DNA of 27,200 bases from NCBI RefSeq assembly GCF_000613185.1, contig NZ_CCBB010000004.1, positions 1 through 27,200 of the forward strand, given 5' to 3'. Each line of letters opens with the position of its first letter. Within the stretch, counting starts at the first letter, position 1. A program made the position numbers and the translations under genes. This document shows positions 12,091-19,868 of the stretch, one piece after another. The DNA comes from Mycolicibacterium cosmeticum. GTDB lineage: Bacteria > Actinomycetota > Actinomycetes > Mycobacteriales > Mycobacteriaceae. The notes under the pieces are model-generated. The model was given only the letters and a program-made list of their open reading frames with translations, did no database searches and had not been told where the DNA came from.

Positions 12091-15000
12091 TTATCTGGGG
12101 GAGGTTACTGCTGGCGGGGGTTGGTTTGTTGGCGCACGTTGTGGCCACCAGCTTGCTTCGCGGAGGAGTGTGGCGATGGCGGGCACGGTGAGGGTGCGTA
12201 CGAGGAAGGTGTCGAGCAGGAGTCCGAAGCCGATGATGAGGCCGGCTTGGATCATGATGGCCACGGAGCCGACCATGAGGCCGAACATGCTGGCGGCGAA
12301 GATGAGCCCGGCGGAGGTGATGACGGCGCCGGTTTTGGCGACGGTGCGCAGCACTCCGACGCGGATGCTGGGTCCGGATTCTTCGCGTAGTCGGGAGACG
12401 AGCAGCATGTTGTAGTCGGCGCCGACGGCGACGAGGATGATGAACGCCAATAGAGGTACGGGCCAAGCGATTTCGTGTCCGAGTATCCATTGGAAGATCA
12501 GGACGCCGAATCCGATGGAGGCGAGGTAGTTGAGCAGGACGGTGCCCAGTAGGTAGATCGGTGCCAGGAGTGCTCGTAGTAGCAGCACCAGGATGAGGCC
12601 GACGATGACGGTGGTGGCCAGGGCCAGTTGGGCGAAGTCTGCCCAGAGGAATCGTTGGATGTCGGAGTTGACGGCGGGGAAGCCGGCGACGGAGACGGTG
12701 GCCTCAGTTAGTGAGGTGTTGGGGCGTGCGGTATTGGCGGTGGTGGTGATCCGGTGGGCGAGGTCCATGGCCTCGGCGCTGTAGGGGTCGTAGCTGGTTT
12801 CGATCATGAACCGTGCTGTTTTGCCGTCTGGGGAGAGGAATTGTTTGGCGACGTCGGTGAATTGGCGGTTCTCGAAGGCGTTGGCGGGCAGGTAGAAACC
12901 GCTTGCCGAGTCGGAGTCCTGGGCGGCGCGTGCAGAGTTCTGGAGTTGGGTGGCGATCTGGCTCATGCCGGAGAGCATTTCGATGTTGCTGTCAGCCAGG
13001 GTGCGCACACCGGTGGCCAACGCTTGGGCACCGGAGGCGAGTTGGCCGATCCCGTCTTGGAGGCGGCGCAGGTTGCCAGCCAGGTCAGCGGGGTTCCCCA
13101 GCGCCCCGAAAGCCTTGTCCAATGAGGTGACGGCGTTTTGGACGGTGGTGAGGGTGCCGGCGACGGTGGCATTGCTGGCGGGGTTGTAGCGGTCGCCGAG
13201 GTCGGCGATCTGGGTGAAGAAGCCGTTGTTGCGCAGGGTGATCAGGATCTGTACTTGGTCGCGGATCTGGGCGCATTGGGGTGTGGTGGCACACCACGGC
13301 GAGGTGTTGAGGGCACCCACGAGCGGGTCCAAGGTGGTGATGGCGTGTTGTGCTTGGTCGGCCAGGGGACGTAGGCCGGGGCCGGATTGGATGGCCTGAT
13401 CGACTGCAGGGGCCGTTGCTGAGAGTTGTCGCAGCAGTGGACGGAACTTGTTGACCTGCGTGCCGGCGGATTGGGCTTGCGTGAGGATGCCCGCCAGGGG
13501 GGTCAGGGCGGTGCGCACGGTGGTGTCGAGTTGGGCCAGTCCGCCGGCGAGTTGATCGGCGCCGTCGGTGAGTTTGGTGAGGTCGTCGCGGCGGGCGTTG
13601 CCGTCGGCGACCGCGCCGGCCATCTTGTCGCCGATCTGACCGTTCTGCCAGGCCAGTTGCGCTTGATCGAGGCGCTCCCCGGTGGGGCGGGTGACTCCGG
13701 AGACTTTGGTGACACCGGGAACCTGGGAGACGCGGGAGGCCATTTCGTCCAGGTCGGCCAGTCCCTTGCCGGTGCGCATATCGGTGGGGTTCTCGACGAC
13801 GAGGAATTCGGTGATGACGACGTCTTTGCGGAAGTGGCGGTCCAACAGTTGGTAGCCCTGGTTGCTGGCGGTGGTGGCGGGTTGGCCTTTGCGGTCGTCG
13901 TAGCTGATTTTGATGGTTGCGGCCACCGCGGACAGCGCGAGCAGGATGACGAGGCTGACGATCAGCAGTGGCACCGGGCGGCGCACCACCGCTACGGCGA
14001 CGCTGTTCCAGTAGCGGCGGGTGCGATCGGATTTGGGTTCACCGATACCGCGTTTAGCTGCCAATGCCAGCACGGGCGGTAGCAGGGTGACGGTGGCCAG
14101 GAAACCGAACAGGACCGCGATGGCGCACGCCGGGCCTAGGGCGGCGAACACGCTCAAGCGGGCGAACACCATGGCCAGGAACGCCAGGGCCACGGTGGCG
14201 GCGGAGGCCAGGATGACGCGGCCGATGCTGGCGGTGGCGTGGATGATGGCCTGCTCGGCCGGCACCTGGGCGCGGCGCTGCTCGTGGTAGCGGCTGATCA
14301 GGAACACGGTGTAGTCAGTGCCGGCGCCGAGCAGGATCGCGGTCATGAACGCGACGGTGAATTGCGAGACCGGCATACCCATCTCGCCCAGCGCGGACAG
14401 GACGCCGCGCCCGACGGCCAAGCTCAGCCCGATGACCAGCAGCGGCAGCAGCGCGGTGAACACCGACCGGTAGACGATCAGCAGGATCAGCGCGATCATG
14501 GCGGCGGTGGCGATCGAGATCAACAGCAGATCATGCTCGGCGGCGGCGATCATGTCACTGAACGTCGCCGGCGGCCCGGTCACCTGCGCGGTCGTGGACG
14601 AACCGGCGAACACTTCTGCAGTGATGTCACGCACCGCCTTGACCGACTCCGCAGCAGTGGGGTCACCCAGCGTGCCGGCCACTCCCACCGGCAGATACCA
14701 GGATGTGCCGTCGGCGCTGACGGCCTGGGTTCTGGTGACCGGATCGGCCAGCAGATCCTGCACCAGCAGGACGTGCTGACTGTCAGCGCGCAGTCGTTCC
14801 AGAAGGCGGTCGTAGCGCTGTTGGGTCGCCGGGGTCAGCCCGGCTGGGTCTTCCATGGCCACGAACAGCATGGTTTTCGACCCCTGCTCGTTGAAGGCGG
14901 TGCTCATCCGCTCCACCGTTTGCAGCGACGGGGCGTCGCGCGGAATCAAATCCACCGACTGCTGGCGCACCACCGTTTCCAGCTGCGGGAACAGCAGCGC

Positions 15001-15177
15001 CAAAACGATCGCGGCGCCGATCCACACACCGATGGTCAAGGCTTTGTGCCGCACAGTGAATCGTCCCAACGCTGCGAGCCGAGCACTGTATTCGCGGCTG
15101 GATGCGGGATCGGCGGGAGTCTCGCGCCGGGCAGCGCGGGCCGGTGTTACCGAAGACCCTGTCGTGCGGTTGGTCAC
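12091..15177 (-). CDS. MmpL-family RND transporter (1028 aa)
   Basis: Two membrane halves flank large periplasmic loops. GAGTDYTVFLISRYHE (285-300) and AVGADYNMLLVSRLREE (917-933) carry the paired GTDY and GADY segments of helices 4 and 10 that act in proton coupling in MmpL/RND proteins. MmpL transporters export cell-envelope lipids or siderophores in mycobacteria. The start is GTG 15177 (MTNRTTGSSV). The long loop at about 510-760 is glutamine/alanine-rich coiled coil, as in MmpL3-type proteins. The gene is preceded by a TetR-type operator and sits beside TetR, thioesterase and DUF6188-like genes, so lipid-related cargo is likely but the substrate is unknown. No MmpS partner is present. Confidence 0.95.
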   Translation of the reverse strand: MTNRTTGSSVTPARAARRETPADPASSREYSARLAALGRFTVRHKALTIGVWIGAAIVLALLFPQLETVVRQQSVDLIPRDAPSLQTVERMSTAFNEQGSKTMLFVAMEDPAGLTPATQQRYDRLLERLRADSQHVLLVQDLLADPVTRTQAVSADGTSWYLPVGVAGTLGDPTAAESVKAVRDITAEVFAGSSTTAQVTGPPATFSDMIAAAEHDLLLISIATAAMIALILLIVYRSVFTALLPLLVIGLSLAVGRGVLSALGEMGMPVSQFTVAFMTAILLGAGTDYTVFLISRYHEQRRAQVPAEQAIIHATASIGRVILASAATVALAFLAMVFARLSVFAALGPACAIAVLFGFLATVTLLPPVLALAAKRGIGEPKSDRTRRYWNSVAVAVVRRPVPLLIVSLVILLALSAVAATIKISYDDRKGQPATTASNQGYQLLDRHFRKDVVITEFLVVENPTDMRTGKGLADLDEMASRVSQVPGVTKVSGVTRPTGERLDQAQLAWQNGQIGDKMAGAVADGNARRDDLTKLTDGADQLAGGLAQLDTTVRTALTPLAGILTQAQSAGTQVNKFRPLLRQLSATAPAVDQAIQSGPGLRPLADQAQHAITTLDPLVGALNTSPWCATTPQCAQIRDQVQILITLRNNGFFTQIADLGDRYNPASNATVAGTLTTVQNAVTSLDKAFGALGNPADLAGNLRRLQDGIGQLASGAQALATGVRTLADSNIEMLSGMSQIATQLQNSARAAQDSDSASGFYLPANAFENRQFTDVAKQFLSPDGKTARFMIETSYDPYSAEAMDLAHRITTTANTARPNTSLTEATVSVAGFPAVNSDIQRFLWADFAQLALATTVIVGLILVLLLRALLAPIYLLGTVLLNYLASIGFGVLIFQWILGHEIAWPVPLLAFIILVAVGADYNMLLVSRLREESGPSIRVGVLRTVAKTGAVITSAGLIFAASMFGLMVGSVAIMIQAGLIIGFGLLLDTFLVRTLTVPAIATLLREASWWPQRAPTNQPPPAVTSPR

Positions 15178-15194
15178 CGAACCCCCTAGATCTA

Positions 15195-15233
15195 CGATAC
15201 TATCGGTATCGCTACGCTACATGATGTAGCGTA
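15195..15233. promoter_or_regulatory. Operators ahead of mmpL: CGATAC/GTATCG and a 21-bp palindrome
   Basis: CGATAC (15195-15200) and GTATCG (15206-15211) are inverted arms. Next to them TACGCTACAT (15213-15222) and ATGTAGCGTA (15224-15233) make a perfect 10-bp-arm palindrome with one central base. The first site matches the motif before the DUF6188-like and thioesterase genes; the second is different and might belong to the other TetR. Confidence 0.75.
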
Positions 15234-15270
15234 AATCGGATAGTCGACGGGGTCTGCGGCCAGCGGTGGC

Positions 15271-15696
15271 TTATCGGTTCACGATGTTGGCGTCGTCGCT
15301 TTCGGGGATGTCGTGCCGGACCACGCGGACACGCCCGTGCGGTAGACAGGCCATGTAGCCGTGCCGCTTGCCGTACAGCTCCCACGCGGTGAACTGCTCG
15401 TCGGGATCAACGTCGATGCGGTGACCACGGGAGAAGCTCAGGTGCAACCCCCCGTCGTCACCCGACCAGGCCTGGGTGCACACTGCGCCGGCCAGGTTCA
15501 GCAGCGGGCGCTCGTACACCGAGATCTGCAAGGGATTGATGAGGACCGCCTCCGCGGGAAAGCGATCTGCTGCGGGCAGAGTGAGCCGCAGGGGACGCGA
15601 GATGACGACCTCATTGTAGTCGTCCAGGTCGAGCACCAAGCCGTCGCGCACCGAAACCCGTTGCACGACACAATCTTCGATCCATTGGGTGTACAT
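15271..15696 (-). CDS. DUF6188-like protein (141 aa)
   Basis: From ATG 15696 (MYTQWIEDCVVQRVSVRDGL) the protein has alternating beta-strand segments, an IDVDPDEQFTAWELYGKRHGYMACLPHG block near the C-terminus, and no membrane segment. The W-L-G-PG pattern resembles the mycobacterial DUF6188 family, whose function is unknown. The ribosome site is GGAGAAGG. The longer frame to 15921 overlaps the TetR gene and is not used. Its own promoter carries two TetR-like sites (15747-15772), so it is probably part of the regulon. Family assignment is by eye. Confidence 0.65.
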   Translation of the reverse strand: MYTQWIEDCVVQRVSVRDGLVLDLDDYNEVVISRPLRLTLPAADRFPAEAVLINPLQISVYERPLLNLAGAVCTQAWSGDDGGLHLSFSRGHRIDVDPDEQFTAWELYGKRHGYMACLPHGRVRVVRHDIPESDDANIVNR

Positions 15697-15724
15697 GGCC
15701 TTCTCCTTCGACGCACCATTGAGT

Positions 15725-15742
15725 CGCACCCTTAAGGGTGCG
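15725..15742. repeat. Perfect 18-bp palindrome CGCACCCTTAAGGGTGCG
   Basis: It lies 29 bp upstream (minus sense) of the DUF6188-like start and just beyond the TetR stop. With no T-run after it, it is more likely a regulator or processing hairpin than a terminator. Confidence 0.65.
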
Positions 15743-15746
15743 GCAG

Positions 15747-15772
15747 GTATCGCTGCGATACTAGAAGTATCG
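15747..15772. promoter_or_regulatory. TetR-type operator pair (GTATCGCTGCGATAC and CGATACT/AGTATCG)
   Basis: GTATCGCTGCGATAC (15747-15761) and the overlapping CGATACT-AGA-AGTATCG (15756-15772) abut the stop codon of the TetR gene and precede the DUF6188-like gene. They share their arms with the sites before mmpL and the thioesterase. Confidence 0.75.
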
Positions 15773-16447
15773 TTACGGTTCCTCGGAGTGCGCGGCGGCG
15801 CTGTCGAGTAGCCGATGAACGGCCCGGTCGATGCGGTCACGGGTCTCCTCCGCGGACACCCGCCCGCTGATGAAGGCGAGCAGGTTGGCCAACCAGATGT
15901 CGGAGATGATGCCGGCGACAACCAGATGTGCCGGTGTCGGCTCGCCCGCGCTGAGGGTGCTGGCCAGCAGCGTGTGGATCGTCGCAGCGGCAGAATCGAG
16001 TTCCGCGGCGGCGCGGGTGTCGGCCACGGCGAAGGCCCTAGTCATGGCGTCGGTCAGCAGCGGCTCGCGCTGCCACCGGTCGTGCAGGTGGGTGGTCAGT
16101 CGCTCCAATCGCTGCCGCGGTGTGCCGGCACCGGTTGTCCAGTTGCCGGCGACGTCGAGACGCTGAAATTCGCGATTCAGCGCCGCGACCAGCAGATGTG
16201 TTTTGGCTGGGAAATAGCGGTACAGCGTGCCCACGGCCATGCCGACGCGCTCGGCGACCAATCGCATGTGCACCGCGTCGTACCCGCCGGTGGCAGCTAT
16301 AGCCAAGGCGGCATCCATGATGGCCTCGCGACGACGGGCCGAGACGCGCGAACGTGGCACCCCGGCTGCGTGAACCTGATCGCCAACCAAATGCTCCTCG
16401 ACGAGCCCGGTGTGCGTGTCGCTCGCTCGGGCGCTGGTGACGGTCAT
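15773..16447 (-). CDS. TetR-family regulator (224 aa), coupled to the thioesterase
   Basis: The N-terminal HTH is at about residues 40-80 (EAIMDAALAIAATGGYDAVH, MRLVAERVGMAVGTLYRYFP); the rest is the helical ligand-binding domain. The recognition helix MAVGTLYRYFP resembles mycobacterial lipid-responsive TetR regulators such as KstR, which is a guess from similarity. The ATG overlaps the stop of the upstream thioesterase (ATGA), so both come from one transcript. The same operator motif lies before the thioesterase, DUF6188-like and mmpL genes, pointing to autoregulation and control of the whole block. Confidence 0.88.
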   Translation of the reverse strand: MTVTSARASDTHTGLVEEHLVGDQVHAAGVPRSRVSARRREAIMDAALAIAATGGYDAVHMRLVAERVGMAVGTLYRYFPAKTHLLVAALNREFQRLDVAGNWTTGAGTPRQRLERLTTHLHDRWQREPLLTDAMTRAFAVADTRAAAELDSAAATIHTLLASTLSAGEPTPAHLVVAGIISDIWLANLLAFISGRVSAEETRDRIDRAVHRLLDSAAAHSEEP

Positions 16448-16953
16448 GGTGTGTGATCGCCGCCGCGGCGCGAGAACTGCTCGAGGATCTCCCCGAAACC
16501 GCTGATATCGCCGTGGGCGGCGAAATGTGCGGTATCAACCACGATGAATACGGCCGTCGCGGTGAACCGGGTGGCCCCTTCGCAGGTGCCGGTCGCCGCG
16601 ACGTGCAACGCCCGGCCCTCGCGGGCGCTGATGTGCGCGGTGATCCGGTGGGGCCGGTGCAGCGGCACTGGTTGCAGATACTCCACCGTCAGACTGCGCG
16701 TCACCGCAGGCGTGCCGGCGATCCATAGCGTGAAGCCCAGCACGTCATCGCAGGCGGCGGCGACGGCCCCACCGTGCGCCAGGCCGGGGGCTCCGATGTG
16801 GCGCTCGTCGAATGTGACATCGGCATACACCGAATCCGCACTGCGGTAGACCTCCACGTGCAGGCCGTGCGGATTGTCCGGGCCACACCCCATGCAGGTC
16901 GGGGTGTGTGAGGGCAGCCGTTCCGACGGCGCCGCACAATCTGACACAAGCAC
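16444..16953 (-). CDS. Hotdog-fold (PaaI-like) thioesterase (169 aa)
   Basis: CMGCGPDNPHGLHVEVY near the N-terminus and HIGAPGLAHGGAVAAACDDV are the conserved blocks of hotdog acyl-CoA thioesterases; the HGG and the D/E that follows in the long helix are the active-site region. These enzymes cleave acyl-CoA thioesters, so an acyl substrate may be released for, or cleared near, the MmpL. I prefer GTG 16953 (VLVSDCAAPS) because the ATG-type frame to 16998 begins inside the operator. It is the first gene of the operon with TetR. Confidence 0.85.
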   Translation of the reverse strand: MLVSDCAAPSERLPSHTPTCMGCGPDNPHGLHVEVYRSADSVYADVTFDERHIGAPGLAHGGAVAAACDDVLGFTLWIAGTPAVTRSLTVEYLQPVPLHRPHRITAHISAREGRALHVAATGTCEGATRFTATAVFIVVDTAHFAAHGDISGFGEILEQFSRRGGDHTP

Positions 16954-16969
16954 ACTCCAGATACCTTTA

Positions 16970-16994
16970 GTTTCGCTGCGATACTGGTAGTACC
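16970..16994. promoter_or_regulatory. TetR-type operator ahead of the thioesterase-TetR operon
   Basis: GTTTCGCTGCGATAC followed by TGGTAGTACC matches the composite site at 15747-15772 in order and orientation, with a few changes. It lies just upstream of the GTG at 16953. Confidence 0.7.
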
Positions 16995-17049
16995 ACAACT
17001 GCTAGGCTTCCCGGTGCGACATCGTCGAAATCGACCGCCGAGGTGACCC

Positions 17050-17706
17050 GTGAGCGACAGCAATCAGCCCTCCCTGCCCGATGATGACGACATCGATCCG
17101 CGGCGGATCCGGTCACGGAATCGACTATTGGATGCTGCGGCAACACTGTTGAGCACCGGAGGGGTCGAGGCCGTCACCATCGATGCCGTCACCAAAGCAT
17201 CCAAGGTGGCCCGCACCACGCTGTATCGGCATTTTCAGAGCTCGTCGCATCTGCTGGCTGCCACATTCGAGCGGCTACTGCCGCAGGTAAGCACACCAGC
17301 GCCGATCAGCGGTTCCCTACGCGATCAACTGATCGAGTTGCTCAGCCGCCAAGCCGCCCTGTTCAACGACGCCCCGCTGCACGTCACCACCTTGGCATGG
17401 CTGTCACTCGGGCCGACCGGCGCCAAAGACGAGGCCGAGAACAGTCACGCATCCGGGGCGCTGCGGGCCCGCGTCGTTGACCAGTACCGTCAACCGTTCG
17501 ACGCCATCCTCACCAGCTCGAAAGCTCACGCCGAACTCGGCAACATTGACCGCGACCTCGCGATCTGCCAACTCGTCGGACCCCTCGCATTCGCACGCAT
17601 GACCGGTCTGCGCACCATCACGCGCGAGGACTGCACAACCCTCATCGACGACTTCCTTGCAACCCACCGCAGAGCCGCCACCCCCGCAGATCGCGAAGTC
17701 GTCTGA
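17050..17706 (+). CDS. Second TetR-family regulator (218 aa)
   Basis: The HTH at about residues 43-62 (TIDAVTKASKVARTTLYRHF) is typical of TetR, and the remaining 150 residues are helical with a ligand-domain pattern. The start is GTG 17050 (MSDSNQPSL), following an acidic run (DDDDI). It diverges from the thioesterase operon, with 96 bp between the starts, and might read the same intergenic operator. The pair of regulators on one cargo block is unusual but seen for envelope transporters. Confidence 0.88.
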   Translation: MSDSNQPSLPDDDDIDPRRIRSRNRLLDAAATLLSTGGVEAVTIDAVTKASKVARTTLYRHFQSSSHLLAATFERLLPQVSTPAPISGSLRDQLIELLSRQAALFNDAPLHVTTLAWLSLGPTGAKDEAENSHASGALRARVVDQYRQPFDAILTSSKAHAELGNIDRDLAICQLVGPLAFARMTGLRTITREDCTTLIDDFLATHRRAATPADREVV

Positions 17707-17765
17707 ACGGACCCCGAGCGACATCGCCGACCGAGCCAGTGCACCCTTGTCATCCACGTAATGCT

Positions 17766-17793
17766 GTATGACACTAATTCACATTCGTCATAC
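17766..17793. promoter_or_regulatory. GTATGAC/GTCATAC inverted repeat ahead of the YfbU gene
   Basis: Seven-bp arms GTATGAC (17766-17772) and GTCATAC (17787-17793), 28 bp overall and 24 bp from the start codon. A probable autoregulatory site for the RHH domain of the next gene. Confidence 0.6.
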
Positions 17794-17816
17794 GTCACTA
17801 CGTTAAGGAGAGCGGT

Positions 17817-18572
17817 ATGGCCGTCTTGAATATCCGAGTCGATGATCAGGTCCGCGATGAACTCAAGGACATGGCCGACGCGGAGGGTGTCACCGTCAGC
17901 GAGTACGTCCGCGATCTGCTCATGGCCGCGCTCGTCCCTGGGTATGAGTCCAAAGAGGACCACGGCGACCTACCGGCGCCGGAGACGATGCGGATTGCCG
18001 ATCGGCAGGTGCTCTCCCTGCTTCACCGCATCCTCGCGCGCGTGCTGCCCGAGGACAACGACGACGTGGACGGAGACGCCGACTATCAGCTGGGGCGGGC
18101 GCGGGTGATCGAGGCGGGCTACACCGGGGAGTACTGGCGCGAAGTCGCCGGGTTCAACCCCGAGCTGTCGAAGCGTGACTGCGGCCGCGTCCTGGACATC
18201 CTCGACATGTTCCGCATCATCACCTTCAGCATCCGGCGGCTGGAGAAAGACGGGACCACCGTCGACGAGGACCTCAAGTACGAGCTGGAATTTAAGGGCT
18301 TCGACGGCAACGACGGACTCGAAAACCACATGGCCCGCTACGTCGAGTTCCTCATGAGCGACGGCCGGTGGGCTGAACTGCACGAACAGTGGAAGAGCAA
18401 CGACGAAGGGAACTCCCACGCCCTCATGCTCGACACCTACATACGCATGGTTGCCGAACACCGCCGCATCAAGGCCAGCCGCGACCGCGGATTCCACCGA
18501 GAGGACTACCTGCTGTCCCTCGACGAGCTGCAGCAGATTGCAGACGCTCGCCACCCGTCGCGCCGCGGCTAG
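17817..18572 (+). CDS. RHH-YfbU family protein (251 aa)
   Basis: Residues 1-38 (MAVLNIRVDDQVRDELKDMA, then VTVSEYVRDLLMAAL) form a ribbon-helix-helix domain, and residues about 55-245 match the YfbU family (the blocks EVAGFNPELSKRDCGRVLDI and DMFRIITFSIRRL). The start has AAGGAGAGCGGT upstream. E. coli YfbU has been linked to a death pathway in older reports; I cannot say what it does here. The fusion of a DNA-binding domain suggests a self-regulated system, as in antitoxins. No partner gene is next to it. Confidence 0.85.
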   Translation: MAVLNIRVDDQVRDELKDMADAEGVTVSEYVRDLLMAALVPGYESKEDHGDLPAPETMRIADRQVLSLLHRILARVLPEDNDDVDGDADYQLGRARVIEAGYTGEYWREVAGFNPELSKRDCGRVLDILDMFRIITFSIRRLEKDGTTVDEDLKYELEFKGFDGNDGLENHMARYVEFLMSDGRWAELHEQWKSNDEGNSHALMLDTYIRMVAEHRRIKASRDRGFHREDYLLSLDELQQIADARHPSRRG

Positions 18573-19042
18573 CCTTCGAGGGGGGCCTGGCTCTCCCGGC
18601 CTGGGGCAAAAGACACAAGACGGCTCCCGCCCGGCCCGCAAGCGGCCCGGTTGGGTCTGAAATCCCGTGCCCCACTCAGGCAGCGCGAGGCCGCCAAAAA
18701 GCTGTGCAGCAGAGTATTCGGCGTCGAACTACCCTTCACGGCATGAGAAACCAAATCAGCGCTCAGTGGGTGCTCATCGAAGCAATTCAGGCTGACGACG
18801 TCCTTTTCGACCAGGACTCACAGTCGAGCTGGCCGGTCCTCAGCTCCCAGCCACATCCGGCGCAGCACTGGCGTCGTCTGGTGTCGGGCGAGCCCGGGTC
18901 CGGTCGCTGCCTTGATGCCCCGACCGGTACATGGGTCCGTCGAGTGCTGCAGTAGGCCGCCCGCAACTGGTCACTGGTCCGCCGCGTGACGGCCTATGTG
19001 ACCGCGCAGGAGTGGCCCCTGGCCGTGTCTGGGCATGAAAAA
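18573..19042. other. Sparse region after the YfbU gene
   Basis: Apart from the weak 70-aa frame, I see only G+C-rich sequence with a possible GGCC-based hairpin just after the YfbU stop. Nothing here resembles a tRNA, attachment site or transposon end. Confidence 0.4.
18743..18955 (+). CDS. Possible small protein (70 aa)
   Basis: The frame from ATG 18743 (MRNQISAQWVLIEAIQADDV) is compact, with a balanced composition and a plausible globular C-terminus (CLDAPTGTWVRRVLQ). No ribosome-binding site is evident upstream and the family is unknown. It is kept as a low-confidence call because 18573-19191 otherwise holds no gene. Confidence 0.3.
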   Translation: MRNQISAQWVLIEAIQADDVLFDQDSQSSWPVLSSQPHPAQHWRRLVSGEPGSGRCLDAPTGTWVRRVLQ

Positions 19043-19083
19043 GCCTCGCGCGTCGAAATCGAGATTCGACGACTGCGAGGCGA
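19038..19083 (-). terminator. Minus-strand intrinsic terminator, nested hairpin
   Basis: The outer arms GCCTCGC (19043-19049) and GCGAGGC (19075-19081) and the inner arms GTCGAA/TTCGAC (19052-19057 and 19065-19070) are followed on the minus strand by five T residues. It would end the transcript of the microprotein gene at 19192. Confidence 0.8.
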
Positions 19084-19191
19084 AAGCCAGCGTGGTGTGC
19101 GCGTGAAGCCGCTGACGGGGCCGTCCGCGCACAGGAGGCTACGGCGGCATCGGCAGCTTTCTCCCGGCGGAAAGGACGCTCATTTCAGGGG

Positions 19192-19365
19192 CTACCGAAG
19201 CCACTCGCGAAGCGCAGCCGCGGCGGCGCCCACGATCCCGGCGAGCCCACCGAGGATGGCCACGATGCGTTCTGACGGCTCATCGCGCCGGCAGAACACC
19301 GCTTGGTAGACCATCACCAGCACAGGCAGAATCCAGACCAGATTCCACGCGCCCGAGACGACCAT
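19192..19365 (-). CDS. Two-helix membrane microprotein (57 aa)
   Basis: From ATG 19365 (MVVSGAWNLVWILPVLVMVY) the first helix spans about residues 4-23, followed by a charged loop (CRRDEPSER) and a second, glycine/alanine-rich helix (residues 34-52), ending REWLR. The start is clear, with AAGGAGGT 4 bases upstream, an ideal ribosome site. A long hairpin-rich leader with its own terminator lies upstream (19391-19490). It resembles the protein at 4928 in layout. Toxin-like or holin-like behaviour is possible, but no family is recognised. Confidence 0.75.
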   Translation of the reverse strand: MVVSGAWNLVWILPVLVMVYQAVFCRRDEPSERIVAILGGLAGIVGAAAAALREWLR

Positions 19366-19390
19366 ATTGACCTCCTTGCGAGGTGTACCA

Positions 19391-19490
19391 ACAGAAAGTG
19401 CCCGACCAGGGGCCGGGCACAAAAAAAGCCGGGAAGACCCGGCTTCGACGCGCACTAAGCGCGCCTTTTCATGGGTGAACCCATGAAAAG
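19391..19490 (-). ncRNA. Hairpin-rich minus-strand leader with internal terminator
   Basis: On the minus strand, in order: the perfect 12-bp-arm hairpin CTTTTCATGGGT/ACCCATGAAAAG (19465-19490), a GCGC stem (about 19449-19464), AAGCCGGG-TCTT-CCCGGCTT followed by T residues (about 19420-19442), and GTGCCCG/CGGGCAC (about 19400-19422). The third is a strong intrinsic terminator located before the microprotein start, so the region looks like an attenuator or a separate small RNA. No known riboswitch is recognised. Confidence 0.6.
19423..19443 (-). terminator. Strong intrinsic terminator in the microprotein leader
   Basis: AAGCCGGG and CCCGGCTT pair around a 4-nt loop and are followed on the minus strand by seven T residues. 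It separates upstream transcription from the microprotein gene. Confidence 0.8.
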
Positions 19491-19868
19491 ATCAGTCCAG
19501 CAGTACATTTCGATGGCTGAACAACCTACGGAACTGGCTGTGTGCGCAGTTGCTCGGTGAGCCCGCTAACAGGGCGGGAGAGAAGGTTTTCGAGGGTAGC
19601 GACCGGATGTGGACACAGTCGTGCTACTGCGATTGTGCGGCAAGTCTACCGGTATCGAGGCCAAAGCGGGGTGACAGAAAAAGCTGGGGAATGTGCTGGC
19701 CTCAACCGGCTCAACCGGATTTTGGGCGCACTAACGGCACCTCATTCACTGTACTCGCAGGTAGATGCGCCCGAATGGAAGCACGCCACCTCGGCGTGTC
19801 ACACCGGTCCCTACTTAGATCGGCGCGGGTCACAGTGCGGATAGGTCGGTTGCGACGAGAATGGAGCT
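19491..19868. other. Stretch without a clear gene upstream of the antitoxin-like ORF
   Basis: The only pattern I see is CTCAACCGG repeated in tandem (near 19702-19719). Promoters for the leader to the left and the antitoxin-like gene to the right should lie here. Confidence 0.4.

Noticed and set aside
14239..15189. 316-aa plus-strand frame
   Set aside because: Antisense to mmpL, with an Arg/Gln-rich low-quality composition.
18389..18955. 188-aa plus-strand frame
   Set aside because: Its first half overlaps the YfbU gene in another frame. Only the 70-aa tail from 18743 is kept as a weak call.
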